NCBI GenBank assembly: GCA_905221605.1
Contig: CAJNDS010002643.1
Location: 1-64,000 of the forward strand
Direction of reading: 5' to 3'
Source of the DNA: Symbiodinium natans
Taxonomy: Eukaryota; Sar; Dinophyceae; Suessiales; Symbiodiniaceae
DNA length: 64,000 nt
Shown here piece after piece: positions 1 to 10,480 of this stretch. A program made the translations under genes and the position numbers. Below the pieces are notes generated by a model. It saw only the letters and a list, made by a program, of their open reading frames with translations. It did no database searches and was not told the origin of the DNA. The number at the start of each line of letters is the position of its first letter. Positions within the stretch are counted from its first letter, which is position 1.

Positions 1-1035
1 TTTAAATTAATTTAATTGTGGTGGGAGGTGAATACAGACAGGCACAGAGCCAATTAAATTATTTAAATCCGACGCCTCAATTAAATAATTTAATTAGACC
101 GTAGGATTTAAATGATTTAATTGGTTTATGGCTTGGCTGAGTCCCCCCACAATTAAATTAATTTAAACGATTTAAACGGTTTAAACGATTTAAACGATTT
201 AATTGGGTCCAATTAAATCGTTTAAATCCGACGCCTCAATTAAATAATTTAATTCGACCGTAGGATTTAAACGATTTAATTGGGTCCAATTAAATCGTTT
301 AAATCCGACGCCTCAATTAAATAATTTAATTGGACCGTAGGATTTAAACGATTTAATTGGGCCCAATTAAATCGTTTAAATCGTTTAAATCGTTTAAATC
401 GTTTAAATTAATTTAATTGTGGTGGGAGGTGAGTACAGACAGGCACAGAGCCAATTAAATTATTTAAATCCGACGCCTCAATTAAATAATTTAATTAGAC
501 CGTAGGATTTAAATGATTTAATTGGTTTATGGCTTGGCTGAGTCCCCCCACAATTAAAAATTTAAACGATTTAAACGATTTAAACGATTTAATTGGGTCC
601 AATTAAATCGTTTAAATCCGACGCCTCAATTAAATAATTTAAATAGACCGTAGGATTTAAACGATTTAATTGGGTCCAATTAAATCGTTTAAATCCGACG
701 CCTCAATTAAATAATTTAATTCGACCGTAGGATTTAAACAATTTAATTGGGCCCAATTAAATCGTTTAAATCCGACGCCTCAATTAAATAATTTAATTGG
801 ACCGTAGGATTTAAACGATTTAATTGGACCCAATTAAATCGTTTAAATCGTTTAAATCGTTTAAATTAATTTAATTGTGGTGGGAGGTGAGTATAGACAA
901 GCACAGAGCCAATTAAATTATTTAAATCCGACGCCTTACTTATTCAAAAAATAGGGCGTAGGATTTAAATAATTTAATTAAGCTCTCTCTATTTAAATAG
1001 TTTAATTTATTTAAATAAATTAAATTATTTTCTGC
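1..1035. repeat. AT-rich palindromic satellite with higher-order structure
   Basis: TTTAAAT/AATTAAAT words alternate with short fixed GC-bearing islands (CCGACGCCTC, GACCGTAGG, GTGGTGGGAGGTG). A 77-bp unit is marked by GGGTCC, GGGCCC or GGACCC at 205, 282 and 359, then 595, 672, 749 and 826. The GTGGTGGGAGGTG landmark recurs at 18, 419 and 877, giving a higher-order unit of about 401 and 458 bp that holds three, then four, 77-bp units. Each unit is centred on a palindrome (ATTTAAACGATTTAATTGG and its complement). No telomere heptamers and no ORF occur in it. The array decays at 930-1035 and runs off the left edge. Confidence 0.9.
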
Positions 1036-1085
1036 TTATTAAAAAAAGGAATGAGCTAAATAGACCCTAAAGGCTGCTCTTTCAT

Positions 1086-1106
1086 GTATGTATATATATA
1101 TATATG
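1086..1106. repeat. (TA)n microsatellite
   Basis: Short TATATA run directly after the AT-rich satellite. Confidence 0.8.
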
Positions 1107-2765
1107 AGTTACAACAAAATCTTGCTGTCCTTATGAGCATTGGTGAGTGTATATTTTGGGTCTCTTTTTGGAGAGTAGCAACCCCACCCTACATACAGCT
1201 GCCGGTTGTGACAGAAGTCCATGGCCGAAAGCCCTAGCTCATGAACAGGTCGCAGAAACCCGAGACCCTAAACTTTGAAACCCTCAGGGTTTATACTTAA
1301 GCAACGACTAGAAGAAACTTAGAGCCCCCCAAACGCCAAAGCCAAGAATGTCTGAATCCATGCTACAACTAAACCACCAATTCACTGCTGTCACTGCTCC
1401 GTGAGATAACCCTGAACCCTAAATGCAGTTTGGGGATAAGGGTGGACACCTCCCACAAGCCCAGCAAAATCAAATCCCTGGTCCGGTTAGTTAGACTTCT
1501 ACGGGTTAGACGGGGGTTTCTGGCTTGGAGGGTTGAGGGGTTGGCTTAGGGTTCAGGGTTTGTAGGGTTTAGGGTTTTGTGTTTAGGTAAGCACAATTGA
1601 AACCCTAAACCCTCAATCTCAGGGCGCCGCCAGTGCTTAGGACGTTTGCCTCGGTCTGTCTGTCTGTCGATCGGACTCTTGGGGTACTGCATAGCAACTA
1701 GGGTTTACCCAAAGGCTCCAATGTAGTTCCTTTTCGGCTTAGGTCAACGGGATTCTAGTATAGTATCTGAAAAAGGTACTAGATGTGAGCCTTTGGGTTT
1801 AGGATTTAATGTTTAGGGCTGAAAGGGTTTAGGGTTGAAGGGTCCCAAATGACTGAACACTCAACTTGGGCCAGCGCCTCTGCCAGGCATGCGGGCAAGT
1901 GGGCCTTCACAGGGTTTGCATCGGCCGGGTTGCATAGGGTTTCGAAACCTGTAGAGTTGAGGGCTTAGATGGCTTAGGGTTTATAGGGTTTTAGGATTCA
2001 GGGTCTCAGAGTTTTAGGCTTTCGGGCTTTTTTGGCTTCAAGGGCGTAAGGGTTTAGGGTTTAGGGTGGTTTTAGGGTTTCAGGGTTGAATGCCCGGGCT
2101 GGAGCCTCAAACAGCGTGAGCGAAATGTCCAATGCCTTCTTCATTTCAGAAAAACCGCGCCGCGGTGACTTCAGACAACTGCGGACCTGTTTTGGAGTAC
2201 GTACCCCTTTTCAGGAGGACCCTTTTGAGCAGGACCCTTTTGAGGAGGACCCTTTTGAGGGGCAGCCTGCTTCGCTTAGGGGAACAAACGAGGGAGACCG
2301 TATGTCAACCCTAAACCCTAAACCCCAAAAACCTACACTCCAACCTCCTAAACCCTCAGCCCTAAACCCTAAGCCCTAAGCCCTCAGCCCCAAACCCTAA
2401 ACCCACCCCATGCACTAACCGACCGGCACGATCCTCATGGCTCTGTGGGGTTCGGAAGACACAAGGCTCCCAACCCCTGGTAAACCCTTGGGTTTGTGTT
2501 TGGTTTTGTTAGGGTGTAGGTCCTAAACCCTAAACCCTAAATTCTATTTAAACCCTAATTAAAACCTAAACCCTAAACCCTGTTTAGGGTTAGGGTCTGG
2601 GGTATGGGTTAGGGTCTAGGGATTTCTCTGAACTGTACAGCCGGCAACTTCTAGGAACGTGACCCGGCAACCGCTAACGAAGGACATTTCTGATTTCTCC
2701 AAAACGTTGGCCCCCGCAGAACCCGTGCAAAAGCAACCCTGAATTGTACTAGACTTAAGAGTAAC
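1107..2765. other. Non-genic stretch with scattered telomere-like heptamers
   Basis: Unique sequence is peppered with single or double TTTAGGG / CCCTAAA words in both orientations (for example 1540-1600, 2040-2080, 2310-2400, 2520-2600). ORFs here end inside telomeric words and show no recognisable domain. No gene is supported. Confidence 0.6.
2213..2257 (+). repeat. 15-bp tandem repeat, three copies
   Basis: Three near-identical 15-bp units (AGGAGGACCCTTTTG) would read as the acidic repeat DPFEE in one frame. That ORF (2086-2379) ends in a telomere-encoded LNPKP tail and has no other support, so I do not call it a gene. Confidence 0.75.
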
Positions 2766-2880
2766 CGTAACCCAGGAATAAAAAGGGTGCCCTGTTTGGC
2801 TTACAAGGGCTTATGAGTGAATGTAAACCCTACAAAAAGGAAGAAGGGCCTACTCCGCGTCCTAGGATATGATCCTCTTA
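2766..2880. mobile_element. Dispersed repeat family F, copy 1 (degenerate)
   Basis: Shares the phrase AGGAATAAAAAGGGTGCCC, then TTTGGCTTACAAGGG and GGGCCTACTCCG, with copies near 42714, 63766 and 46190. The copy is partial and its ends are unclear. Confidence 0.5.
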
Positions 2881-3290
2881 AGCCACCCGGCACTATGAAA
2901 CCCAGCCACGCACGCGCACACACACGTAGCTCGAAGTAAACGATCTGAACCCTGGACTTGCTGGCTTGAGTTCTCAGGTGCAAAGAAGGCTACCTGTGAT
3001 TGTGTATTCTGTTTCTGTTTTTGTCTCATTTTTTAATGTGTGGGGGGGGGGTCACCCTACAAACCGTAGACCGTAAAGCCTAAACCCAAAACCTTACACT
3101 TAAACCCTAAATTTAGCCTAAACCCTAAACCCTACACCCTTAAACGCGAGCCTTGGCCTGTTTGCTGGGAGGCTGGTGGTAGAGGTTACCTACTCAGCAC
3201 CCGGTGCCTCCTCGGCAGCAAGAACCTCCACCTTGCAGTAGGGGTTGAGCCTGGCTGGCGGAGCTCTTGGGTCTAATGGCCTAAACCCTG

Positions 3291-3620
3291 AAATCCTAAA
3301 ACCGTATACCCTAGACCCTAAAACCCTGTAAACCCTATAAATCCTATGAACCCGACAAACCCTGAAAAACCCAAAAACCCTTCTAAACCCTAAACCCTAA
3401 AACCCTTAAACCCTAAACTAAACCCTAATCCCCAAGACCCTATAAACCCCAAACCCCAAACCCCAAGCCCTTAACCCTTAAACCCCTAACCCTAAACCCT
3501 AAACCCCAAACCCCAAACCCCAAACCCCAAACCCCAAACCCCAAACCCTAAACCCTAAACCCTAAAACCTAAACCCGAAACCCTAAACTCAAAACCCTAA
3601 ACCCTAAAACCCCTTAGAAA
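3291..3620 (-). repeat. Degenerate interstitial telomeric array (CCCTAAA / CCCCAAA)
   Basis: About 330 bp of CCCTAAA variants, including a homogeneous CCCCAAA block near 3504-3546. The G-rich strand is the minus strand. It faces the opposite-orientation array at 3692 across about 70 bp of GC-rich unique DNA. Confidence 0.9.
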
Positions 3621-3691
3621 CGGCGCCGGCCCGGCGACTTCAGCTGCGCCAAGCACTCGGCAGCCCGCGGCTTGCCTGTGGGTTTAGCTAA

Positions 3692-3937
3692 TTTAGGGTT
3701 TAGGGTTAGGGTTTAGGGTTTAGGGTTTAGGGTTTAGGGTTTAGGGTTTAGGGTTTAGGGTTTAGGGTTTAGGGTTTAGGGTTTAGGGTTTAGGGTTTAG
3801 GGTTTAGGGTTTAGGGTTTAGGGTTTGGGGTTTGGGGTTTGGTTTGGGGTTTGGGGTTTGGGGTTTGGGGTTTGGGGTTTGGGGTTTAGGGTTTGGGGTT
3901 TAGTTGTTGGGGTTTGGGGTTTAGGGTTTAGGGTTTA
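3692..3937 (+). repeat. Interstitial telomeric array, TTTAGGG then TTTGGGG
   Basis: About 19 TTTAGGG copies pass abruptly into a block dominated by TTTGGGG (from about 3827). The switch to a homogeneous variant suggests local amplification rather than random decay. Confidence 0.95.
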
Positions 3938-4204
3938 AACCCCAGGAGGTGCTACTGGGAAGAGACCCTCCCGAATGCCTGCGCTGCTCTCTGTCAGGTA
4001 GAAGTTCGCCCCTCGATCCTGCGAGGGAAGTCTTGGTATCCCAGCAATCACATCATAACCCGAAACCCTAAACCCCAAACCCCAAACCCTAAACCCTAAA
4101 CCCTTTTGTGGATTGGTTGGTTTCTTTATTATATTATAAGGAACCTGGAGCCACAAGAAAAAAACGGGCGCAGCGAGACTTGAGGTGGGTTGCTGTGCAG
4201 GGCC

Positions 4205-4390
4205 TACTTGGAGGTTCATAGTACTTGTTAACCATATATAACTGTACTTAAAGGGGTGTAGGGTTTAGGGTTTAGGGTTTAGGGTTTAGGGTCATAGCTG
4301 TACCTTATAACCCACTCCCCTTAAGTGCCCTAATGTGGCTATAAGTACAATTAGAAGTGAAATTCGGCTAAGAAGTACCATTAACCTCTC
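4205..4390. mobile_element. Foldback family A, copy 1, split by a telomeric tract
   Basis: Left terminal repeat TACTTGGAGGTTCATAGTAC at 4205; degenerate right terminus near 4370-4390. A tract of about four TTTAGGG copies (4256-4291) lies inside, between 'ataactgtactta' (4238) and 'atagctgtacctta' (4294). Intact family members naturally carry a tandem CTGTACTTATAA here, so that duplication may be native. Confidence 0.75.
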
Positions 4391-4430
4391 TGTCCCTAAA
4401 CCCTCTAACCGAACTCAACCAGAACTCTTG

Positions 4431-4592
4431 GGTAGTTACATAAGGGTTTAGGGTTTAGGGTTTAGGGCATAGTCCCTGAAATAGGGCCTTTAGAACGGTG
4501 CCCTGTATTTACCCCTTATAATATACCCTGAAAGCACAAGGGCCCATACTTCAGCACCCTTTAAAGAAGGTAAGGGACCCACTTCAGGGGAC
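4431..4592. mobile_element. Foldback family B, copy 1, with telomeric insertion in its terminal repeat
   Basis: Begins GGTAGTTACAT. About 25 bp of TTTAGGG repeat (4443-4468) interrupt the terminal repeat, bracketed by CATA. The element resumes with the family core (GGGCCCATACTTCAG and TTAAAGAAGGTAAGGGACC). Confidence 0.75.
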
Positions 4593-4696
4593 CTAAACGC
4601 TAAACCCTAAACCCTAAATTCCTATGGATGGCTACTTGGGACATGCGAAGATACCGGTGCCGTGAAACCAAACAAGGGAAAATGCCGGTAACTTGC

Positions 4697-4822
4697 GATG
4701 CTCCCCCCTTGTACTAACAGTCCTTAATAGGGATTCTAGTACCCCCCCCCCCCCCCCAAAAAAAAAAAAAAAAAAAGATAATGAATCCATACTTAGCACT
4801 GTTAGTATAAGGGGGGAACATC
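4697..4822. mobile_element. Foldback family D, copy 1, with C16/A19 expansion
   Basis: Terminal repeats GATG...CCCCCTTGTACTAACAG on the left and CTGTTAGTATAAGGGG...CATC on the right. The loop contains C16 followed by A19 (4742-4776). The equivalent place in the copy at 56817 has only a six-base run, so the homopolymer has grown inside the element. Confidence 0.8.
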
Positions 4823-5003
4823 CCAACCGGCAACTAAAAACACGAGCATTTGAAGCTTGAACAGCTCGTGCCACTACAACAACTCAAAGTCTCACAGCCA
4901 ACAAGTGCCGAAGAATCAAAAAATGGAAAGGAGCGGAGCACTTCTGAGCAGAAGTAGTCAGAATCCCAACTGGTATGAGTGTCAAGATGTTTTCTTCCCT
5001 AGG

Positions 5004-5095
5004 TTGGCCCCTTAAAGCCTCTGAAAAATGTTCCTGAATATGATCCTCTTAAACCCAATAAGGGAAAATACGAAATATCCCAGGGGCCTACCTAG
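5004..5095. repeat. Dispersed repeat family H, copy 1
   Basis: Shared phrase: CTCTGAAAAATGTTCCTGAA, ATGATCCTCTTAAACCCAA, then an A-rich run and GGGGCCTACC. Other copies lie at 12306, 15815 and 58493. No inverted termini were seen. Confidence 0.65.
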
Positions 5096-5247
5096 TTCCT
5101 AAACTCAGTAGTCCCCTAAAGCCTGAACCCCAAACCAAGAGCACTTTGTAACACCAACCAACACCCTGAACCTCTCAAAGCGCATCTCAGCTCACCCGCT
5201 TCCTCCCCGCTGTGTTGTACAGGGCTTAGGGTTTAGGATGTATGGGC

Positions 5248-5379
5248 TAGGGTTTAGGGTTTAGGGTTTAGGGTTTAGGGTTTAGGGTTTAGGGTTTAGG
5301 GTTTAGGGTTTAGGGTTTAGGGTTTAGGGTTTAGGGTTTAGGGTTTAGGGTTTAGGGTTTAGGGTTTAGGGTTTAGGGC
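5248..5379 (+). repeat. Interstitial telomeric array (TTTAGGG, about 18 copies)
   Basis: Nearly perfect heptamers with the G-rich strand on plus. Confidence 0.95.
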
Positions 5380-5465
5380 TTGGGTTTAGGAATCCACGGT
5401 CTCCTCTGCTGTGGCCGGGGCTGGGTCCCACACTGTGACGCTGCCCACCTGCTACAGCACTAGAC

Positions 5466-5715
5466 TCCCTAAACCCTAAACCCTAAACCCTAAACCCTAA
5501 ACCCGAAACCCTGAACCCTAAACCCTGAACCCTAAACCCTAAACTTTACATCAGAAGGGTTTAGGGCTCAGGGCGTAGAATCTCCCAGCCACAACCCTAA
5601 ACCCTGAACCCGAACGCTAGACCCTACACTCTAAACCCCAACCCCTACACTCAACCCTAAACCCTAAACCCTAAACCCTAAACCCTAAACCCTAAACCCT
5701 ACACTCAACCCTAAG
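5466..5715 (-). repeat. Degenerate CCCTAAA arrays
   Basis: Two C-strand blocks (about 5466-5550 and 5590-5715) with CCCTGAA variants, separated by about 40 bp of unique DNA. Confidence 0.85.
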
Positions 5716-5794
5716 CCCCAAGTGAGGTACAGAGCTCGCCTTCGGGGTTTTGGGAGCTTTGGCAAGTGATTGGGGCCGGCCTTGGGCAGGGGAA

Positions 5795-5888
5795 GGTTTA
5801 GGGTTTAGGGTTTAGGGTTTAGGGTTTAGGGTTTAGGGTTTAGGGTTTAGGGTTTAGGGTTTAGGGTTTAGGGTTTAGGGTTTAGGGT
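5795..5888 (+). repeat. Interstitial telomeric array (TTTAGGG, about 13 copies)
   Basis: Perfect heptamers start directly after GGGGAAGG and end at a GA-rich stretch. Confidence 0.95.
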
Positions 5889-6742
5889 CACAAGAAGGGG
5901 AGGGGGGTTCAAGGGTTTAGGGGGTCTGGGGCTTTTGGGTCCAGGGTTTAGGGCTCGGCATTTTGTCCTTCAAGTCGCCTGGCCAAACAAAAATCAGTTC
6001 GGGAAATCTTCGGCGCCAGGGTTTCTATAGGGCTTGAAAGGAAGTGGGTCTTTTTGCTTTACGTCGCCTTCCACCCTGAGCCCTGAGCCCTAAGCCCTGA
6101 GCCCTGAACCCTGAAACCTGAACCCGAATCCACCAAAAAGCAGCCGCAAATCTCTCGAGTCGCGCGCGTTGCTTAGGATCAGGTTCTTGGCAGTCTCGAC
6201 CTTGGTCTGGCTTCTTGATGAGCTCAGCGAGAAAAGCTCGGTAACCCTAAACCCTAAAACCTGCAGGTTCGCTTCTTGTTGTTGACTCCGAAGCAAGAGT
6301 CAAGGCTGCCCCTGTAAGCCTCTGACAAAAAAAACCGAAGAAGAGGGGAAGTAGAGTTCGGCTTCAGGGTTTAGGTTTGCAGGGTTTGGGTTTAGGCCCC
6401 CCCCCAACCCGGGTTCTCAACGGAGTTTTTCAGGGCCTGAATTCAGCATTTAGTACAAGAACGCGTTCTGTAGGCCCCCTAATTCTAGATCGTTCGGCTG
6501 CTGTCCCGATTTACCCTGAACCTCTGCCCTAAGTCAGCGTTCAGGGTCGTGCTGTTGGCTTAGAATGCTTTCCTGGGACTCTATTTACCCACAAACTATA
6601 GTAGTAACCCTAAACCGTATACCCTAAATCCTAAACCCTAAACCCTAGGTATAACCCATAAAACTGTAGGTAAAGAGGGTCCCAGATTGGCGTTCAGGGA
6701 CACTACTAAGGGCCCATGGTTTAGGGTGTAGGGTTTAGGGTT
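5889..6742. other. Unique stretch with scattered heptamers, no gene seen
   Basis: Mixed unique DNA with short CCCTGAGC/CCCTAAA runs (6075-6125, 6600-6650). ORFs are short and overlap telomeric words. Confidence 0.5.
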
Positions 6743-6856
6743 AGCCCAGTAACCATCTTGTAAAAAGGGTACCCTGCCTTTTGGCTTGCTACTTTGTAAG
6801 GGACCTTGACAACCCCTCCCTTCCAAAATAAAAATGGTAAAGGGTAGCACCGGGCT
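6743..6856. mobile_element. Dispersed foldback family F, copy 2
   Basis: Starts AGCCCAGTAACC and ends ACCGGGCT, giving short inverted termini. The core reads AAAAAGGGTACCCTGCCTTT, then TTGGCTTGCTACTTTG and AAGGGACCTTGA. Better-preserved relatives lie at 13243 and 29336. Confidence 0.75.
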
Positions 6857-7399
6857 GCCAAGGTGTTCTGAGGACTTGGGGTTTAGGGTTTAGGGTTTAG
6901 GATTAGGGTTTAAGGTTTAGCGTAGCCACCAACCACACCCAAGCTTTGCCAACACCCTGGGAACAGCAAGGCTGGAGAAGATCCTACGCGCACCCTAAAC
7001 CCTAAACCCGAAACCCTACACCCTAAACCCTCAACCAAACCCTAACCCTAAACCCTAAACCCCGAGTTCGGGGACCATTGGAGGGACCGTTATCAGAACT
7101 CCAGGACGCTTGCGGGAGGCTACATGTTGGGACTACTTAGTACGACCCTCCACTTACAGGCCCTGGAAAAGCAGTCCCTATCAATGATCCCAAATTCACA
7201 GCGCTCAACATTTTCGCCAAAACTGAGAGGGGGGTGGGGAGGTGGGGGTGCAACCAATAGTACGATCTTCCTTGCCTTTGAAAGCCCCAAAAAAGGTACC
7301 CCTACTTTCGGCCCCGAAATCCTAAACCCTAAACCCCCCCCCCATCTGTTTACGGAGCAACTCGGTTGCCTTCCTTGCTCCTCTACGCCCTCGGATGAT

Positions 7400-7866
7400 C
7401 CCTGAAATCTTTTGCTTTGGGTCTATGTTTTTATGCTGTGTCTACTTACTATCGTTCAAACCTCGCGTGCAACAAAGCCCGACAGAATGTCGGATATGAA
7501 CGCGGCTCTCACAGTACCACGTTGAAGCGGTAGGCGTCTGTCATAGATTTGCCACGGTCAAGGCTCTCGTTGGGCTCCATCAAGCGCAGGCCACTTGCCT
7601 CACTGACAACAACTCATATGAATGGCCAATCCACACCATCCAAGGTGTTCCAGCTCAATTTTAATGGCTTGCGATGGATAGCCATCCTGACTCTGCACCC
7701 AGATGCTGCGCTGGTGCTTCTTCACAGGATTGGCCAGCGCTTGCGGTGCGGTGCATTGCTGTGTGCGCGCCGTGGGCGTGGAAATGCTTCCGTCGTCTTC
7801 TTTGGAGCCTCACAACCAGCACAGTCACATGAAGGCGACATGTTTCAGGGCGAGATGAAACCCTAA
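7400..7866 (+). other. Unique stretch, possible decayed coding fragment
   Basis: About 465 bp without telomeric repeats. One plus frame (near 7555-7660) reads FATVKALVGLHQAQA and continues with balanced composition before a stop. A second frame (7549-7866) stays open but lacks an ATG start and ends in telomeric sequence. Neither frame has a recognised domain. I would treat it as a gene relic or intergenic DNA. Confidence 0.25.
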
Positions 7867-8612
7867 ACTTCTTAAACCCTACCCCACTCCGGGAACACCT
7901 ATGTATAAACCCTAAACCCTATGAGCCCTAAACACGAAACCCGAAACCCGAAACCCCAAAACCCTAGACCCTAAACCCTAAACCCTCCTTAGTCTTCTCT
8001 AGCTGCAGGCAGGGATTTCTTTGAGGTCGTGACTCCTACGCCTCGGCAGCCCAGAATGAGAACGTTGATGTCCTGCTGGCTTGGGTTGTTCGGGATTAGG
8101 GCTAAAGGTATTTAAGGTTTGGGGTTTAGGGCTAGGGTTTAGGGCTGGGGTTTAGGGCGAGGGTTTGGGGTTTAAGGGTTAATGTTTCGGGTTTCGCGTT
8201 TAGGGTTCGCGTGAACACCTAGGGGGTATAGGGCTTCAGGTTTAAGGATTCGGGTTTCGGGTTCGTTTTGACACCTTCGGGTTGGCATGAAACCCTAGAC
8301 CCTAAACCCTGCTAACCCTAAACCATAAACCCTATACCCTAAACCCTGAACCCTAAGCCGTTGATCGGATTGCCAGCCCCGCTAGGTCGAAAGGTGGAGC
8401 ACCGTGGCTCGCATGTACGATCTGGAACCCTCTCTTTCCCCTAAACCCTATTTAAGGTTTAGGGCCCTAAACCCTAAACCCGAAACCCTAAACCCAAAAC
8501 CCTAAACCCTAAACCCTGACTTCTTTTTGCACTGGACAAGGCCTTCATTCGTGCCAAGGTCTCGCCGCCAAAGGCTGCCTGCACCACGGGCGGGCGGAGG
8601 GGAGGGGAGGAG
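7867..8612. repeat. Mixed short telomeric tracts in both orientations
   Basis: C-strand words near 7900-7990, 8285-8360 and 8466-8520, and G-strand variants near 8120-8230. A head-to-head junction (GGTTTAGGG|CCCTAAACC) lies at 8456-8480. No gene is seen. Confidence 0.7.
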
Positions 8613-8996
8613 GGTTTAGGGTTTAGGGTTTAGGGTTTAGGGTTTAGGGTTTAGGGTTTAGGGTTTAGGGTTTAGGGTTTAGGGTTTAGGGTTTAGGGTT
8701 TAGGGTTTAGGGTTTAGGGTTTAGGGTTTAGGGTTTAGGGTTTAGGGTTTAGGGTTTAGGGTTTAGGGTTTAGGGTTTAGGGTTTAGGGTTTAGGGTTTA
8801 GGGTTTAGGGTTTAGGGTTTAGGGTTTAGGGTTTAGGGTTTAGGGTTTAGGGTTTAGGGTTTAGGGTTTAGGGTTTAGGGTTTAGGGTTTAGGGTTTAGG
8901 GTTTAGGGTTTAGGGTTTAGGGTTTAGGGTTTAGGGTTTAGGGTTTAGGGTTTAGGGTTTAGGGTTTAGGGTTTAGGGTTTAGGGTTTAGGGTTTA
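8613..8996 (+). repeat. Largest interstitial telomeric array (about 55 TTTAGGG copies)
   Basis: About 384 bp of essentially perfect TTTAGGG. This near-perfection contrasts with the decayed arrays nearby and implies recent origin or ongoing homogenisation. Flanks are a GA/GC-rich purine stretch (GGAGGGGAGGGGAGGAGGG) and unique DNA, so it is internal and not a chromosome end. Confidence 0.97.
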
Positions 8997-9815
8997 CAGC
9001 ACTGCTTGGTCGAAGCACCAAACGTGGCTCAAAGGTCAGCGTGCTAAATCCTAAACCCTAAACCCTAATCCCCGGGACATTTTTTGCAAGGTTCTGAACA
9101 ACAGTAGAGCGTTTCTTAAAGGCTTGGTTCAACCCTGCGCTCCTCGAAGCTTCAGGTGGTCTAGGGCTTAGGGTTTATAGGGCCCTTAGGGCCAAAGGCC
9201 GAAGCTAGGCTGCCCTGGTGATCTAAGACAACAAAGGATGCTCGAAAAAAAACAGCCCCGGTCAAGACAACCCGGACCCCTCAAACAAGGAATCAGACTT
9301 GTACGCCCAGCAAACTCAGAGTTCTAGGGTTTGGGGTTTGGGGCTTAGGGTCTAGGGCTTAGGGGCCAAGCGATGGCTTCTTCTGTTTGGGAGGCAGGGA
9401 GGGGAGTTGGGAAAGTATGGGCAAGTGAGGGGGGCGGGAAAGGGGGCTGACTTCCTCAAGGTTTATAGGGTTCAGGGTTTAGGATTTGGGGTTTAGGGTT
9501 TATTCCTCAAGGTTTGTAGGGTTTAGAATTTGAGGTTTAGGATTAAAGGTTTAGGGTTTAGGAATTGGGGTTTGGGGCGTGCTGGCTTGAAGCCGTGATG
9601 GGTTTGCAGCGTGCCTGGGCGCGACTTAGCCGGTCTTGCTCCACATCCTGAAAGGAGGTGAGTGGATCTTGGGGTTTAGGGTTTAGGGTTCAGGGTTTAG
9701 GGTTTGGGGCTTAGGCTCTAGGGTTCGGGAATGAGGACTGGAAACGCTTCGAAGTTAGAACCAGACTTGAAATCAACTTCGCAGACCATGCTAGCTCTGT
9801 GTTCTTGCGGCGATG
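8997..9815. other. Unique stretch with scattered heptamers, no gene seen
   Basis: Unique DNA with dispersed G-strand variants (9325-9360, 9460-9580, 9670-9730). No supported ORF. Confidence 0.5.
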
Positions 9816-9879
9816 GTTTAGGGTTTAGGGTTTAGGGTTTAGGGTTTAGGGTTTAGGGTTTAGGGTTTAGGGTTTAGGG
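9816..9879 (+). repeat. Interstitial telomeric array (about 9 copies)
   Basis: Perfect TTTAGGG copies abutting the 3' side of the minus-strand gene fragment at 9884-10378. Confidence 0.95.
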
Positions 9880-9883
9880 CGTT

Positions 9884-10378
9884 AACCCAAGACTTCCAGG
9901 GACCTTGTAGTGAGGTTACTGTTACTAGACCCTTTAAGGACACCAAAACCAGAACATAAGCATCCTGTTCGGCGATGTTCGTCTTGTGACTGGCGAGCAG
10001 ACTTAGTCGCCTCGAAGTGGGCCGATTTTGCGTGGTGATAAAACTCCGCGGCTGTCTCTGGCTGGGTTCTGTCCGCCGCGTTGAGCAATGCGTTGGGCTA
10101 TCTGTTCTTCCCAAGCAAGGATCTCCCCTTCGAGTGCCATGACCTGTGCTGTGATGTCCTTGTGCGGGACTGAGGCACGCATTCCAGGGGAACACTTGGG
10201 CAGTATCCCTGAAGCGACAAAGTTTGCGATCGTTCCTGACCCTGCAGAAATGAGCGAGTTCTTCAAGCTCTTTTGGTCCCCTTTCACGAGTGCCTTGCTG
10301 GTCTGGAATTCGAGTTGTTCCTTGCTCAGGAGAGTCAAAAAAACTTAACCCGAATGGCTGCTGTCTGGAAAATGTCAA
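9884..10378 (-). pseudogene. Unrecognised minus-strand gene fragment with frame breaks
   Basis: Three minus-strand frames overlap here and each contains a stretch with coding-like composition. The frame 10338-10003 reads LLSKEQLEFQTSKALVKGDQ and continues to an amphipathic segment, EILAWEEQIAQRIAQRG. From about 10088 another frame (LNAADRTQPETAAEFYHHAK...) is equally plausible down to about 9882. A third frame is open from 10378 and could connect upstream through the T7/A7 homopolymer near 10337-10343. None of the frames starts with ATG. The simplest reading is a gene fragment broken by one or two indels, or exons with unrecognised introns. I recognise no family. The downstream end runs directly into a telomeric array. 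Confidence 0.35.
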
Positions 10379-10452
10379 AGGAGGTTTCCGTCCGGTTTAC
10401 CGTAAACCCTAAACCCTAAACCCTATTCAACCCAAGGGATCCTTTCAAGGAA

Positions 10453-10480
10453 TTAAGGGACCACGTAGCTACCCTTAGAA
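10453..10480. mobile_element. Family B right-end fragment
   Basis: AATTAAGGGACCACGTAGCT followed by ACCCTTAGA matches the right terminus of family B; the rest is absent. Confidence 0.5.

Noticed and set aside
1-1035. CRISPR-like array
   Set aside because: Repeats are palindromic and regular, but the spacers are themselves repeated and no cas genes are present; it is a eukaryotic satellite.
3291-3937. True chromosome end
   Set aside because: Unique DNA continues on both sides of every telomeric array, and orientation alternates; these are interstitial.
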